DNA from: Actinomyces sp.
Lineage (GTDB): Bacteria > Actinomycetota > Actinomycetes > Actinomycetales > Actinomycetaceae
Direction: 5' to 3'
DNA: 5,292 nt
Assembly: GCA_012837655.1 (NCBI GenBank)
Contig: DUQT01000150.1
Span: 1-5,292, forward strand
Under the pieces are notes generated by a model. That model had not been told where the DNA came from, did not search any database, and worked only from the letters and a program-made list of their open reading frames with translations. Made by a program: the position numbers and the translations under genes. Shown piece after piece: positions 1 to 5,292 of this stretch; the stretch's first letter is position 1, and each line of letters starts with the position of its first letter.

Positions 1-626
1 ACACCCTTAGGAACGCCAACTTCTTCGAGTACCTTGACGAACAATAGCGAGGTCAAAGGAGTATCAGCCGCGGGTTTGAGGATAGTCGTACAACCCGCCG
101 CGAGTGCAGGAGCCACCTTACGGGTAGCCATTGCGAGCGGGAAGTTCCACGGCGTGATGAACAGGGAAGGTCCAACCGGGCGCTTGACCGTAATCACCTG
201 GAGGTTGCCTTCAGGCGTTGGATAGTAGTTACCCATAATGCGCGTGGTACCTTCACTGAACCAGCGCAGGAACTCACCGCCGTAAGTTACCTCACCGTAC
301 GCCTGGTCCAGGGGCTTGCCCATTTCCAGAGTCATGACAGCGGCAAACTCATCCTTGCGCTCCATAACGCGATCGAACGCGTCCATAAGGAGCTGCGCGC
401 GCTTGCGCGACGGAGTGCGCGCCCATTCAGCTTGCGCTTCGCTTGCCGCGTCCAGGGCAGCGATTCTGTCCTCGGGCGTTGCGGCCGCAACGGATGCGAT
501 CTTTCCTTCTGTAGCCGGGTTGATTACGTCGAAGGTTGACCCGTCGGCGGCATCCCGCCATTCACCATTAATGAACAGCTGAGTCGGGATGCTCTTTAGT
601 AGCTCATCTTTGTCGATGTTCGTCAC
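1..626 (-). CDS. gabD: Succinate-semialdehyde dehydrogenase (GabD-like), N-terminal part, runs off left edge
   Basis: This is an aldehyde dehydrogenase of the succinate-semialdehyde type. It would oxidise succinic semialdehyde to succinate with NAD(P)+ in the cytoplasm. The reading frame is open from a GTG at 626 down to base 1, giving 208 complete codons. The start is supported by AAAGGAG at 639-633, six bases upstream. Visible family motifs are EMGKP (residues 101-105), FITPWNFP (156-163, with N161 the oxyanion-hole asparagine), the APALAAGC stretch (172-179) and ILKPA (182-186, with K184 the cofactor-binding lysine). The catalytic Glu and Cys lie beyond the window edge, so activity cannot be confirmed. 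The gene diverges from a homoprotocatechuate operon whose final products are pyruvate and succinic semialdehyde, which fits this enzyme as the last step. The motif stretches resemble GabD more than HpaE, but the exact substrate is inferred. Another aldehyde dehydrogenase subfamily is possible. Confidence 0.85.
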   Translation of the reverse strand, partial: MTNIDKDELLKSIPTQLFINGEWRDAADGSTFDVINPATEGKIASVAAATPEDRIAALDAASEAQAEWARTPSRKRAQLLMDAFDRVMERKDEFAAVMTLEMGKPLDQAYGEVTYGGEFLRWFSEGTTRIMGNYYPTPEGNLQVITVKRPVGPSLFITPWNFPLAMATRKVAPALAAGCTTILKPAADTPLTSLLFVKVLEEVGVPKG

Positions 627-632
627 GAATAG

Positions 633-639
633 CTCCTTT
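633..639 (-). promoter_or_regulatory. Ribosome binding site of the gabD-like gene
   Basis: AAAGGAG on the minus strand lies six bases before the GTG at 626. It decides the non-ATG start of this gene, because no ATG with a comparable site is in frame nearby. Confidence 0.8.
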
Positions 640-736
640 GCTTGACGTTATTCCCACTCAATCACGAAGTGGCCCGATATCGCATGAGCACGGTGGAACA
701 TGCCCATCTGACAGACGGTTTTGAGATATGTGTCAA

Positions 737-754
737 AACCACTAGAACCACTAA
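737..754. repeat. Tandem 9-bp direct repeat (AACCACTA unit)
   Basis: AACCACTA occurs at 737-744 and again at 746-753, a 9-bp period. It abuts a TTGACA reading leftward (736-731) and lies just downstream (in the leftward direction) of a TATGAT -10-like box at 765-760. It may be a protein-binding site for control of the gabD-like gene, or chance. No function is shown. Confidence 0.45.
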
Positions 755-757
755 TGC

Positions 758-773
758 AAATCATATATGGTTT
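758..773. promoter_or_regulatory. Imperfect 16-bp palindrome over the leftward -10 box
   Basis: AAATCATATATGGTTT pairs in seven of eight positions, with CATATATG as a perfect core at 762-769. It covers the minus-strand TATGAT (765-760), the best -10 candidate for the leftward gene. A matching -35 is weak (TCGGAA at 788-783 with a 17-base spacer). Operator function is inferred from its position. Confidence 0.4.
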
Positions 774-805
774 AGACAATAATTCCGACTTTTAGTCACA
801 AAATG

Positions 806-820
806 CTCGAATTTACCGAG
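806..820. promoter_or_regulatory. Inverted repeat CTCG-N7-CGAG
   Basis: CTCGAATTTACCGAG has four-base arms separated by an AT-rich seven-base centre, midway between the two divergent promoters. This suits a dimeric regulator, but the arms are short and chance is a real alternative. Confidence 0.3.
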
Positions 821-824
821 TATT

Positions 825-840
825 ATTGACGTAGGTCACA
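825..840. promoter_or_regulatory. Possible CRP/GlxR-type binding site
   Basis: ATTGACGTAGGTCACA fits the pattern TGTGA-N6-TCACA. The right half is perfect, three of five bases of the left half match, and the centre has the TA often seen in GlxR sites. It lies about 45-60 bases upstream of the probable rightward start of transcription, a position suited to activation or catabolite control. TCACA also occurs at 796-800 and 846-850, but without matching left halves. Confidence 0.4.
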
Positions 841-863
841 ATTTATCACAAAGTGAAAAGCTC

Positions 864-875
864 ATCGTATACGAT
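864..875. promoter_or_regulatory. Perfect 12-bp palindrome, probable repressor operator of the hpa operon
   Basis: ATCGTATACGAT is a perfect palindrome with a GTATAC core, a form common in GntR-family (FadR-type) operators. It directly abuts and shares one base with a TATGAT -10-like box (875-880), so a bound dimer would block RNA polymerase at the rightward promoter. The palindrome is seen directly. The regulator family is inferred and no regulator gene is in the window. Confidence 0.6.
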
Positions 876-880
876 ATGAT
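875..880 (+). promoter_or_regulatory. Candidate -10 box of the hpa operon promoter
   Basis: TATGAT matches TATAAT at five of six bases and the actinobacterial TANNNT pattern. Transcription would begin near 886-888, leaving a leader of about 55 bases before the ATG at 943. No good -35 is present at 16-18 bases upstream (AGTGAA or similar), which fits an activator-dependent promoter. TACGAT at 870-875 is an alternative box. Confidence 0.45.
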
Positions 881-927
881 GGGTGTTGACTGATAAGGGG
901 CAAGGTCGCTCCGAAGAACAGCCAACG

Positions 928-933
928 GGAAGG
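928..933 (+). promoter_or_regulatory. Ribosome binding site favouring the ATG at 943
   Basis: GGAAGG lies nine bases before the ATG at 943. It is only moderately strong, but the earlier in-frame GTG (883) and TTG (886) have no purine-rich site upstream. The earlier start would be possible only on a leaderless transcript. Confidence 0.5.
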
Positions 934-942
934 TACCGCTAC

Positions 943-2436
943 ATGGACATCATTACTGAGACTCTCGGAAAACGCCCAGGCAAGATTTTTGCCGTTCACC
1001 TGTCCTACAAATCGCGCGCCGAACAACGCGGCCGCACCCCCGCATACCCCTCCTATTTCTTCAAGGCGCCGTCGTCCCTAACCGGATCCGACAAGGTGGT
1101 TCGCCCAGAAGGCACCGAACTTCTTGGATTCGAGGGCGAGGTCGCCGCTGTGATCGGTAAGGAAGCACGCAACGTCAGTGTTGAGGACGCTTGGAACCAC
1201 GTAGGTTGGATCACCGCTTCAAACGACCTCGGCCTGCACGACCTGCGCTACGCCGACAAGGGCTCCAATGTTCGCTCCAAGTCTGGTGACGGCTACACCC
1301 CGGTGGGCCCGAAGTTGCTTGATGCCCGCGAACTCAAGGAAGACCGCATTGGTGTGCGCACCTGGCTAGACGGTGAGCTCGTATCTGACGATTCAACCGG
1401 CGGCATGCTCTTCACGATTTCAACGATGGTCGCAGACCTGTCCCGCATGCTAACCCTGGAGGAAGGCGACATCATCCTCACTGGTGTTCCCGCAGGTGCA
1501 TCAGTTGCTGAACCTGGTCAGATCATCGAGGTTGAGGTCTTCGACCTCGACAATGAAAATGTGACGACCGGCAAGCTTCGCACTGAAGTTGTAGCCGGCC
1601 CCGCCCTCGCTGATATTGGAAATCCGCCGAAGGTTGACGACAAGCAGCGTTCGGATGCGTGGGGATACCCGATCGGTGAAGAAAAGGAGAAGGCGGAACA
1701 GACTGCTCCGCTGGATCCGGAGCTTCGCAAGCGCATTGAAAACGTCCAGGTTGCGACCCTTTCGGTTCAGCTTCGTAGCCGCGGTTACAACGAGGTCTCC
1801 TTTGACGGCGTTGCGCCACTGCGCCCGGGTATGAAGATTGTGGGCACGGCCCGCACGCTTCGCTACATCCCCTACCGCAAGGATCTTTTCGAGAAGATGG
1901 GCGGTGGCTACAACCACCAGAAGCAGGCCATTAATACGGTCAATGAGGGCGAAGTCCTGGTAATGGAGGCCCGCCGCGATACTACGGCTGGAACGCTTGG
2001 TGACATCCTCGCTCTGCGCGCCAAGGTGCGCGGCGCTGCCGGCATCATCACCGATGGTGCCGTGCGCGATTCCGCGGCTGTTTCCGATGTTGGAATCCCC
2101 GTCTTCTGCGGTGGACACCACCCGGCAGTTCTTGGCCGTCGCCACGTCCCCTACGAACACGACGTAACCATTTCCTGTGGCGGCGCAACCGTCATGGTTG
2201 GTGACGTCATTGTCGCCGATGATGACGGCGCAATCGTGATCCCGCGCCACCTCGTTGAAGAGGTCGTTGCCGCTGCTGAGGATCAGGAGCACCGCGAAGA
2301 CTTCATCGCCGCCATGGTTGCCGATGGCGCCGGCGTTGATGGCCTCTACCCCATCCGCAGCGCGGAATGGAAAGAACGCTACGAGGAGTGGCTAAAGGAC
2401 AACCCGCTGCCCTCCACCCAGCGTGAGAACAAGTAA
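943..2436 (+). CDS. Fusion of FAH-fold isomerase/decarboxylase (HpaG-type) and RraA/HMG-aldolase-like domain
   Basis: The frame is open from GTG 883; I prefer ATG 943 (497 aa) because GGAAGG at 928-933 precedes it by nine bases and the 20 extra residues look unlike family sequence, while no ribosome site precedes 883. Residues below are counted from 883. Domain 1 (about 30-240) is a fumarylacetoacetate-hydrolase fold with metal ligands E84 and E86 in GFEGEV, D115 in ASND, K133, and a TGVPAG loop at 200-205. In this pathway such domains isomerise 2-hydroxyhepta-2,4-dienedioate or decarboxylate its tricarboxylate precursor. A hydrophilic linker (about 241-285) leads to domain 2 (about 286-500), an RraA/HMG-CHA aldolase-like fold with LGD (D374), then twenty residues, then R395-D396 in ITDGAVRDS: the D-x20-R-D signature of class II pyruvate aldolases and oxaloacetate decarboxylases. 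It is first in the operon, 44 bases before hpaE. The exact steps catalysed are inference; hpaG-like is the safe label. Confidence 0.85.
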   Translation: MDIITETLGKRPGKIFAVHLSYKSRAEQRGRTPAYPSYFFKAPSSLTGSDKVVRPEGTELLGFEGEVAAVIGKEARNVSVEDAWNHVGWITASNDLGLHDLRYADKGSNVRSKSGDGYTPVGPKLLDARELKEDRIGVRTWLDGELVSDDSTGGMLFTISTMVADLSRMLTLEEGDIILTGVPAGASVAEPGQIIEVEVFDLDNENVTTGKLRTEVVAGPALADIGNPPKVDDKQRSDAWGYPIGEEKEKAEQTAPLDPELRKRIENVQVATLSVQLRSRGYNEVSFDGVAPLRPGMKIVGTARTLRYIPYRKDLFEKMGGGYNHQKQAINTVNEGEVLVMEARRDTTAGTLGDILALRAKVRGAAGIITDGAVRDSAAVSDVGIPVFCGGHHPAVLGRRHVPYEHDVTISCGGATVMVGDVIVADDDGAIVIPRHLVEEVVAAAEDQEHREDFIAAMVADGAGVDGLYPIRSAEWKERYEEWLKDNPLPSTQRENK

Positions 2437-2471
2437 GACTTTATTCGCTTAGCGCTACCACCAAATCTGTT

Positions 2472-2476
2472 AGGAG
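2472..2476 (+). promoter_or_regulatory. Ribosome binding site of hpaE
   Basis: AGGAG sits four bases before ATG 2481, within the 44-base gap after the upstream stop codon. The close spacing fixes this start and supports co-translation from one mRNA. Confidence 0.75.
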
Positions 2477-2480
2477 AAAA

Positions 2481-4013
2481 ATGTCAAAGCGCCCACAGAA
2501 CCTACCTGATCGCGTACAGCATTACATTGATGGTGAATTCGTCGACTCCATCAGCGGTGAAACCTTCGATGTCATCGAGCCCACCACCAACGAGGCTTAC
2601 ATTCAGTGCGCATCCGGCGACAAGGAAGACGTCGACCGCGCCGCCAAGGCAGCTCGCAAGGCATTTGACGAGGGCGAATGGCCCCGCATGCTTCCTCGCC
2701 AGCGCGCACAGATCCTCTACAAGATCGCTGATGAGGTTGCGAAGGTCAACGAGGAACTCGCTGCCATCGAGTCCTTCGACTCCGGCCTCCCGATCCGCCA
2801 GGCGAAGGGCCAGGCAAACCGTGCTGCAGAGAACTTCCGTTTCTTCGCTGACCTGATCGTTGCCCAGCATGACAACGCATTCAAGATGCCGGGCCGCCAG
2901 ATCAACTACGTGAACCGTAAGCCGAAGGGCGTCGCTGGCCTGATCACCCCGTGGAACACCCCGTTCATGCAGGAGTCCTGGAAGCTTGCTCCGGCACTCG
3001 CATCGGGCTGTACTGTCATCCTGAAGCCGGCTGAGTTCACTCCGACCTCCGCTTCGCTGTGGCCGGGAATCTTTGAGCGTGCAGGCCTGCCGAAGGGTGC
3101 GTTCAACATGGTTCACGGCTTTGGTGAGACCGCTGGCGACTCCCTGGTCAAGCACCCGGACGTCAACCTGATTTCGTTTACCGGCGAGGTCGGAACCGGC
3201 AAGATCATTTACGGCAACTGTGCTCCAAACATGAAGTCGATGTCCATGGAGCTTGGTGGCAAGTCCCCGGCAGTCATTTTCGCTGATGCTGACTTCGAAG
3301 CTGCGCTGGACTCCACCCTGTTTGGTGTGTACTCGCTTAACGGTGAGCGTTGCACTGCTTCTTCTCGCATCCTGGTTGAGCGCCCGATTTACGACAAGTT
3401 CGTCGAGGCCTATGCAGAGCGTGCGAAGAAGGTAATTGTTGGCGACCCATCTGATCCGACGACTGAAATCGGTGCCCTGGTTCACCCCGAGCACTACGAG
3501 AAGGTCATGAGCTACATCGAGATCGGTAAGGAAGAGGCCCGCCTGATCGCAGGTGGCAAGCGTCCTGAGGGTCTAGATAAGGGCAACTACGTCGAGGCAA
3601 CCGCGTTTGCGGATGTTCCGATGGATGCCCGTATTTTCCAGGAAGAAATCTTCGGCCCCGTCGTGGCAATCACGCCGTTCGACACCGAAGAAGAAGCTCT
3701 GGAGCTTGCCAATGGTGTCGAATACGGCCTCGCAGCTTACGTTTGGACGACGAACGTGCAGCGTGCCCACAACTTCGCACACAACATTGAGTCGGGCATG
3801 GTGTGGATTAACTCCCACAACGTTCGCGACCTTCGCACGCCGTTCGGTGGCGTGAAGGCTTCTGGCCTTGGCCAGGAGGGCGGATACCGCTCGCTCGACT
3901 TCTACTCCGATCAGCAGGCCATTCACGTAACCCTGGGTGATGTTCACACCACGCGCTTCGGTGCGACGGGTTACGCCGACAATGACCTAGGCCTTGGCGG
4001 ACCTAGCGCCTGA
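2481..4013 (+). CDS. hpaE: 5-carboxymethyl-2-hydroxymuconate semialdehyde dehydrogenase
   Basis: This 510-residue cytoplasmic aldehyde dehydrogenase oxidises the product of homoprotocatechuate ring cleavage, 5-carboxymethyl-2-hydroxymuconic semialdehyde, to the dicarboxylate with NAD+. The full catalytic set is visible: ITPWNTPF (155-162, with N159), ILKPAEFTP (180-188, with K182), FTGEVGTGK (233-241, cofactor loop), MELGGKSP (256-263, with general base E257), NGERCTASSR (287-296, with nucleophile C291) and EEIFGPVV (388-395). Length is typical of HpaE (about 490-510), with a slightly extended Gly-rich tail. Its place between the FAH-fold gene and hpaD identifies the substrate better than sequence alone, since aldehyde dehydrogenases are hard to tell apart. 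A betaine-aldehyde or other hydroxymuconic-semialdehyde dehydrogenase would be the fallback call. It is intact and differs in sequence from the leftward GabD-like protein, so the two are not recent duplicates. Confidence 0.92.
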   Translation: MSKRPQNLPDRVQHYIDGEFVDSISGETFDVIEPTTNEAYIQCASGDKEDVDRAAKAARKAFDEGEWPRMLPRQRAQILYKIADEVAKVNEELAAIESFDSGLPIRQAKGQANRAAENFRFFADLIVAQHDNAFKMPGRQINYVNRKPKGVAGLITPWNTPFMQESWKLAPALASGCTVILKPAEFTPTSASLWPGIFERAGLPKGAFNMVHGFGETAGDSLVKHPDVNLISFTGEVGTGKIIYGNCAPNMKSMSMELGGKSPAVIFADADFEAALDSTLFGVYSLNGERCTASSRILVERPIYDKFVEAYAERAKKVIVGDPSDPTTEIGALVHPEHYEKVMSYIEIGKEEARLIAGGKRPEGLDKGNYVEATAFADVPMDARIFQEEIFGPVVAITPFDTEEEALELANGVEYGLAAYVWTTNVQRAHNFAHNIESGMVWINSHNVRDLRTPFGGVKASGLGQEGGYRSLDFYSDQQAIHVTLGDVHTTRFGATGYADNDLGLGGPSA

Positions 4014-4024
4014 TCAATCCGAAT

Positions 4025-4052
4025 GGGGTTTCGGGGCTCGCTCCGAAACCCC
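4025..4052 (+). terminator. Strong hairpin after hpaE (partial terminator or mRNA-processing element)
   Basis: GGGGTTTCGG (4025-4034) pairs perfectly with CCGAAACCCC (4043-4052) around an eight-base loop, only 11 bases after the hpaE stop. No T-run follows; the downstream sequence is CTCCCCCTGGGGG. It is therefore a poor classical rho-independent terminator. It may reduce read-through into hpaD or shield the 3' end of the upstream mRNA. Confidence 0.55.
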
Positions 4053-4053
4053 T

Positions 4054-4102
4054 CCCCCTGGGGGATTGACTCCCCTACCAGTTTGAGAGCGAAGTTGCTC
4101 TC
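4054..4102 (+). repeat. Further inverted repeats in the hpaE-hpaD gap
   Basis: CCCCCTGGGGG (4054-4064) is a near-palindrome, and its G-run can instead pair with CCCC at 4072-4075. GAGAGC (4085-4090) pairs with GCTCTC (4097-4102) around a six-base loop. With the hairpin at 4025-4052 they make a chain of possible stems in the 157-base gap. I see no convincing promoter here: a TTGACT at 4066-4071 has no -10 partner at the right distance. Confidence 0.45.
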
Positions 4103-4156
4103 GCCCTTACGTGGCTCTCCAAAGAGGGAAGGGCCTTTAGGAACCAACAAACAGCC

Positions 4157-4164
4157 AAAGGAGG
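4157..4164 (+). promoter_or_regulatory. Very strong ribosome binding site of hpaD
   Basis: AAAGGAGG is a near-full complement of the 16S rRNA tail, six bases before ATG 4171. It is the strongest such site in the window and suggests that the dioxygenase is made at a high level. Confidence 0.85.
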
Positions 4165-4170
4165 CTGACA

Positions 4171-5253
4171 ATGAACGAGATCCAAGCCATCGACCTACCT
4201 GATCTTCCCGCACCGGACATCTTGCGCTGCGCCTACATGGAACTTATCGTCACCGACCTAGCAAAGTCGCGCGAGTTCTACGTTGACGCACTCGGTCTAG
4301 TAGTTACCTACGAGGACGACGAGGTCATCTACCTGCGCGCGTTCGAAGAGTTCATCCACCACAACCTGATTCTGCGCAAGGGCGATGAGGCCGCAGTTCG
4401 TGCCTTCTCCTTCCGCGTTCGCTCCCCTGAGGAGCTCGATAAGGCTGAGGCGTACTACAAGGCTCTTGGTTGCGATGTTCGCCGCGAGAAGGACGGGTTC
4501 GTTAAGGGCATTGGCGATTCGGTTCGCGTACTGGACCCGCTTGGCTTCCCGTATGAGTTCTTCTACGAGACCGAGCATCAACACCGCATGATGTGGGATT
4601 ACGACAAGCAGGGCGCTGGCGCACTTGTTCGTCTTGACCACTTCAACCAGGTATTCCCTGACGTCGTACACGGCGCTGAATACCTAGAGCATGGTCTTGG
4701 CTTCAAGCGCACCGAAGATATTAAGGATGAGGACGGAGTTACGTACGCAGCATGGTTCGTGCGCAAGCACACCGTTCATGACACCGCTCTGACCGGTGGC
4801 GACGGCCCGCGTATGCACCACATTGCTTTCTCTACGCACGAGAAGCACAACATCCTTTACATCTGTGACAAGCTCGGCGCACTGCGCATGTCTGATCAGA
4901 TTGAGCGTGGACCGGGACGTCACGGCGTATCCAACGCGTTCTACCTGTACCTGCGCGACCCGGATGGCCACCGCGTAGAGATCTACACCCAGGACTACTA
5001 CACCGGTGACCCGGACAACCCACTAGTAACCTGGGATGTTCACGACAACCAGCGTCGTGACTGGTGGGGCCACGCAGTTGTTCCTTCCTGGTACACCGAC
5101 GCATCCCGCGTCCTCGACCTCGATGGAAATATTGTTCCTCTGATCGAGCGTCAGTCGCCGAAGGAAATGGACGTCACCATTGGTGCTGACGGCTTCTCCT
5201 ACACCCGCAAGGGCGATGAGGAGAAGGGTTACAAGGTAGGCGAACAGCTCTAA
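4171..5253 (+). CDS. hpaD: Homoprotocatechuate 2,3-dioxygenase (3,4-dihydroxyphenylacetate 2,3-dioxygenase)
   Basis: This is a type I extradiol ring-cleavage dioxygenase of the vicinal-oxygen-chelate fold, 360 residues. It opens homoprotocatechuate next to its hydroxyls to give 5-carboxymethyl-2-hydroxymuconic semialdehyde, using Fe(II) (Mn(II) in some relatives) and O2. As I recall the Brevibacterium fuscum enzyme (365 aa), this protein is strikingly similar, and its active-site residues all map: metal ligands H157 (LDHFN), H217 (MHH) and E270 (HRVEIYTQD); N159, W195, H203 (VHDTALTGG), R246 and H251 (IERGPGRHGVSN), Y260 and R296 (DNQRRDWW). Domain 1 (about 18-135) lacks the metal site, as is usual; domain 2 (about 150-300) holds it. 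Compared with B. fuscum there is a one-residue insertion near YLEHGLGF (171-178) and a C-terminal tail about eight residues shorter. It follows hpaE by 157 bases and has its own strong ribosome site. Confidence 0.96.
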   Translation: MNEIQAIDLPDLPAPDILRCAYMELIVTDLAKSREFYVDALGLVVTYEDDEVIYLRAFEEFIHHNLILRKGDEAAVRAFSFRVRSPEELDKAEAYYKALGCDVRREKDGFVKGIGDSVRVLDPLGFPYEFFYETEHQHRMMWDYDKQGAGALVRLDHFNQVFPDVVHGAEYLEHGLGFKRTEDIKDEDGVTYAAWFVRKHTVHDTALTGGDGPRMHHIAFSTHEKHNILYICDKLGALRMSDQIERGPGRHGVSNAFYLYLRDPDGHRVEIYTQDYYTGDPDNPLVTWDVHDNQRRDWWGHAVVPSWYTDASRVLDLDGNIVPLIERQSPKEMDVTIGADGFSYTRKGDEEKGYKVGEQL

Positions 5254-5292
5254 ACCGATTACCTGTCCGCAGGTCAATAGGTGAGTTTTAGC
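5254..5292 (+). other. Short downstream stretch with a small hairpin
   Basis: ACCTG (5261-5265) pairs with CAGGT (5270-5274) around TCCG, extendable by ATT/AAT with one bulged C. It has no adjacent T-run. AGGTGAG near the edge might be part of a ribosome site for a following gene, but the window ends before any start codon can be judged. Confidence 0.3.

Larger units (their letters stand above)
627..942. promoter_or_regulatory. Divergent promoter and operator region between gabD-like gene and hpa genes
   Basis: About 316 bases separate the GTG start of the leftward gene from the preferred ATG start of the rightward operon. The section from about 720 to 880 is clearly more AT-rich than the genes. 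It holds an imperfect palindrome (758-773), a tandem repeat (737-754), an inverted repeat CTCG-N7-CGAG (806-820), a CRP-like site (825-840) and a perfect palindrome (864-875). I see no RNA gene and no small coding gene with a ribosome site in it. Shared control of both directions by pathway inducers is inferred from the layout. Confidence 0.75.

Noticed and set aside
34..582. Plus-strand open frames at 34-225 and 316-582
   Set aside because: Both lie antisense to the GabD-like coding frame, whose minus-strand translation contains clear aldehyde dehydrogenase motifs.
1501..2292. 263-codon open frame on the minus strand inside the fusion gene
   Set aside because: It lies wholly antisense to a well-supported enzyme with intact motifs. 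Its translation shows no recognisable domain, and it has the look of a frame kept open by the codon bias of the real gene.
1738..2436. RNase E activity regulator (RraA) as the function of the C-terminal domain
   Set aside because: The D-x20-R-D signature, the fusion to an FAH-fold enzyme and the operon context point to an enzyme. The RNase regulator name reflects family annotation only.
2502..3494. 330-codon open frame on the minus strand inside hpaE
   Set aside because: It is antisense to a complete aldehyde dehydrogenase and has no recognisable family features. It is explained by GC-biased third positions of hpaE.
4025..4052. Classical rho-independent terminator ending the operon after hpaE
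   Set aside because: The stem is strong but no T-run follows, and hpaD belongs to the same pathway. It is better called a possible attenuation or processing hairpin.
1..5292. CRISPR array, tRNA/rRNA gene, insertion sequence or phage element
   Set aside because: I found no regularly spaced repeats, no cloverleaf-like sequence, and no transposase or terminal repeats. The gene content is an ordinary catabolic cluster.

Overview
The window is a catabolic segment from what looks like a moderately high-GC actinobacterium. The evidence is the codon use (many GGC, CGC, GTC and GAC codons), a GTG start, AGGAG-type ribosome sites, a possible CRP/GlxR-type half-palindrome, and a ring-cleavage dioxygenase very close to the Brevibacterium fuscum enzyme. 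The genus cannot be fixed from the sequence; Corynebacterium, Brevibacterium and Glutamicibacter/Arthrobacter relatives are all possible. The function is clear: it is part of the homoprotocatechuate (3,4-dihydroxyphenylacetate) meta-cleavage pathway used to degrade 4-hydroxyphenylacetate.

Layout: 1-626, minus strand, is the first 208 codons of an NAD(P)-dependent succinate-semialdehyde dehydrogenase (GabD-like) that runs off the left edge. 627-942 is a divergent regulatory region with several inverted repeats, including a perfect 12-bp palindrome at 864-875, a tandem 9-bp repeat and a CRP/GlxR-like site. Three plus-strand genes follow: 943-2436 is an unusual fusion of a fumarylacetoacetate-hydrolase-fold (HpaG-type) domain with an RraA/HMG-aldolase-like domain; 2481-4013 is hpaE (5-carboxymethyl-2-hydroxymuconate semialdehyde dehydrogenase); 4171-5253 is hpaD (homoprotocatechuate 2,3-dioxygenase, extradiol type I). 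The 157-bp gap between hpaE and hpaD holds a strong hairpin and smaller ones. The last 39 bases hold a small hairpin and no recognisable gene.

How they work together: HpaD opens the ring of homoprotocatechuate, HpaE oxidises the semialdehyde, and the fusion protein carries out one or more later steps (isomerisation and/or decarboxylation, possibly also the aldol cleavage). The pathway ends in pyruvate and succinic semialdehyde, which the divergent GabD-like enzyme would oxidise to succinate. The muconate isomerase (HpaF), hydratase (HpaH), a stand-alone aldolase (HpaI), the monooxygenase (HpaBC) and a regulator are not in this window.

The most interesting feature is the two-domain FAH-RraA protein. 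Its C-terminal half keeps the D-x20-R-D catalytic signature of class II pyruvate aldolases/oxaloacetate decarboxylases, so it could supply a decarboxylase or aldolase step that other organisms encode as a second FAH domain or as HpaI. Nothing in the window looks like a wholly unknown system.
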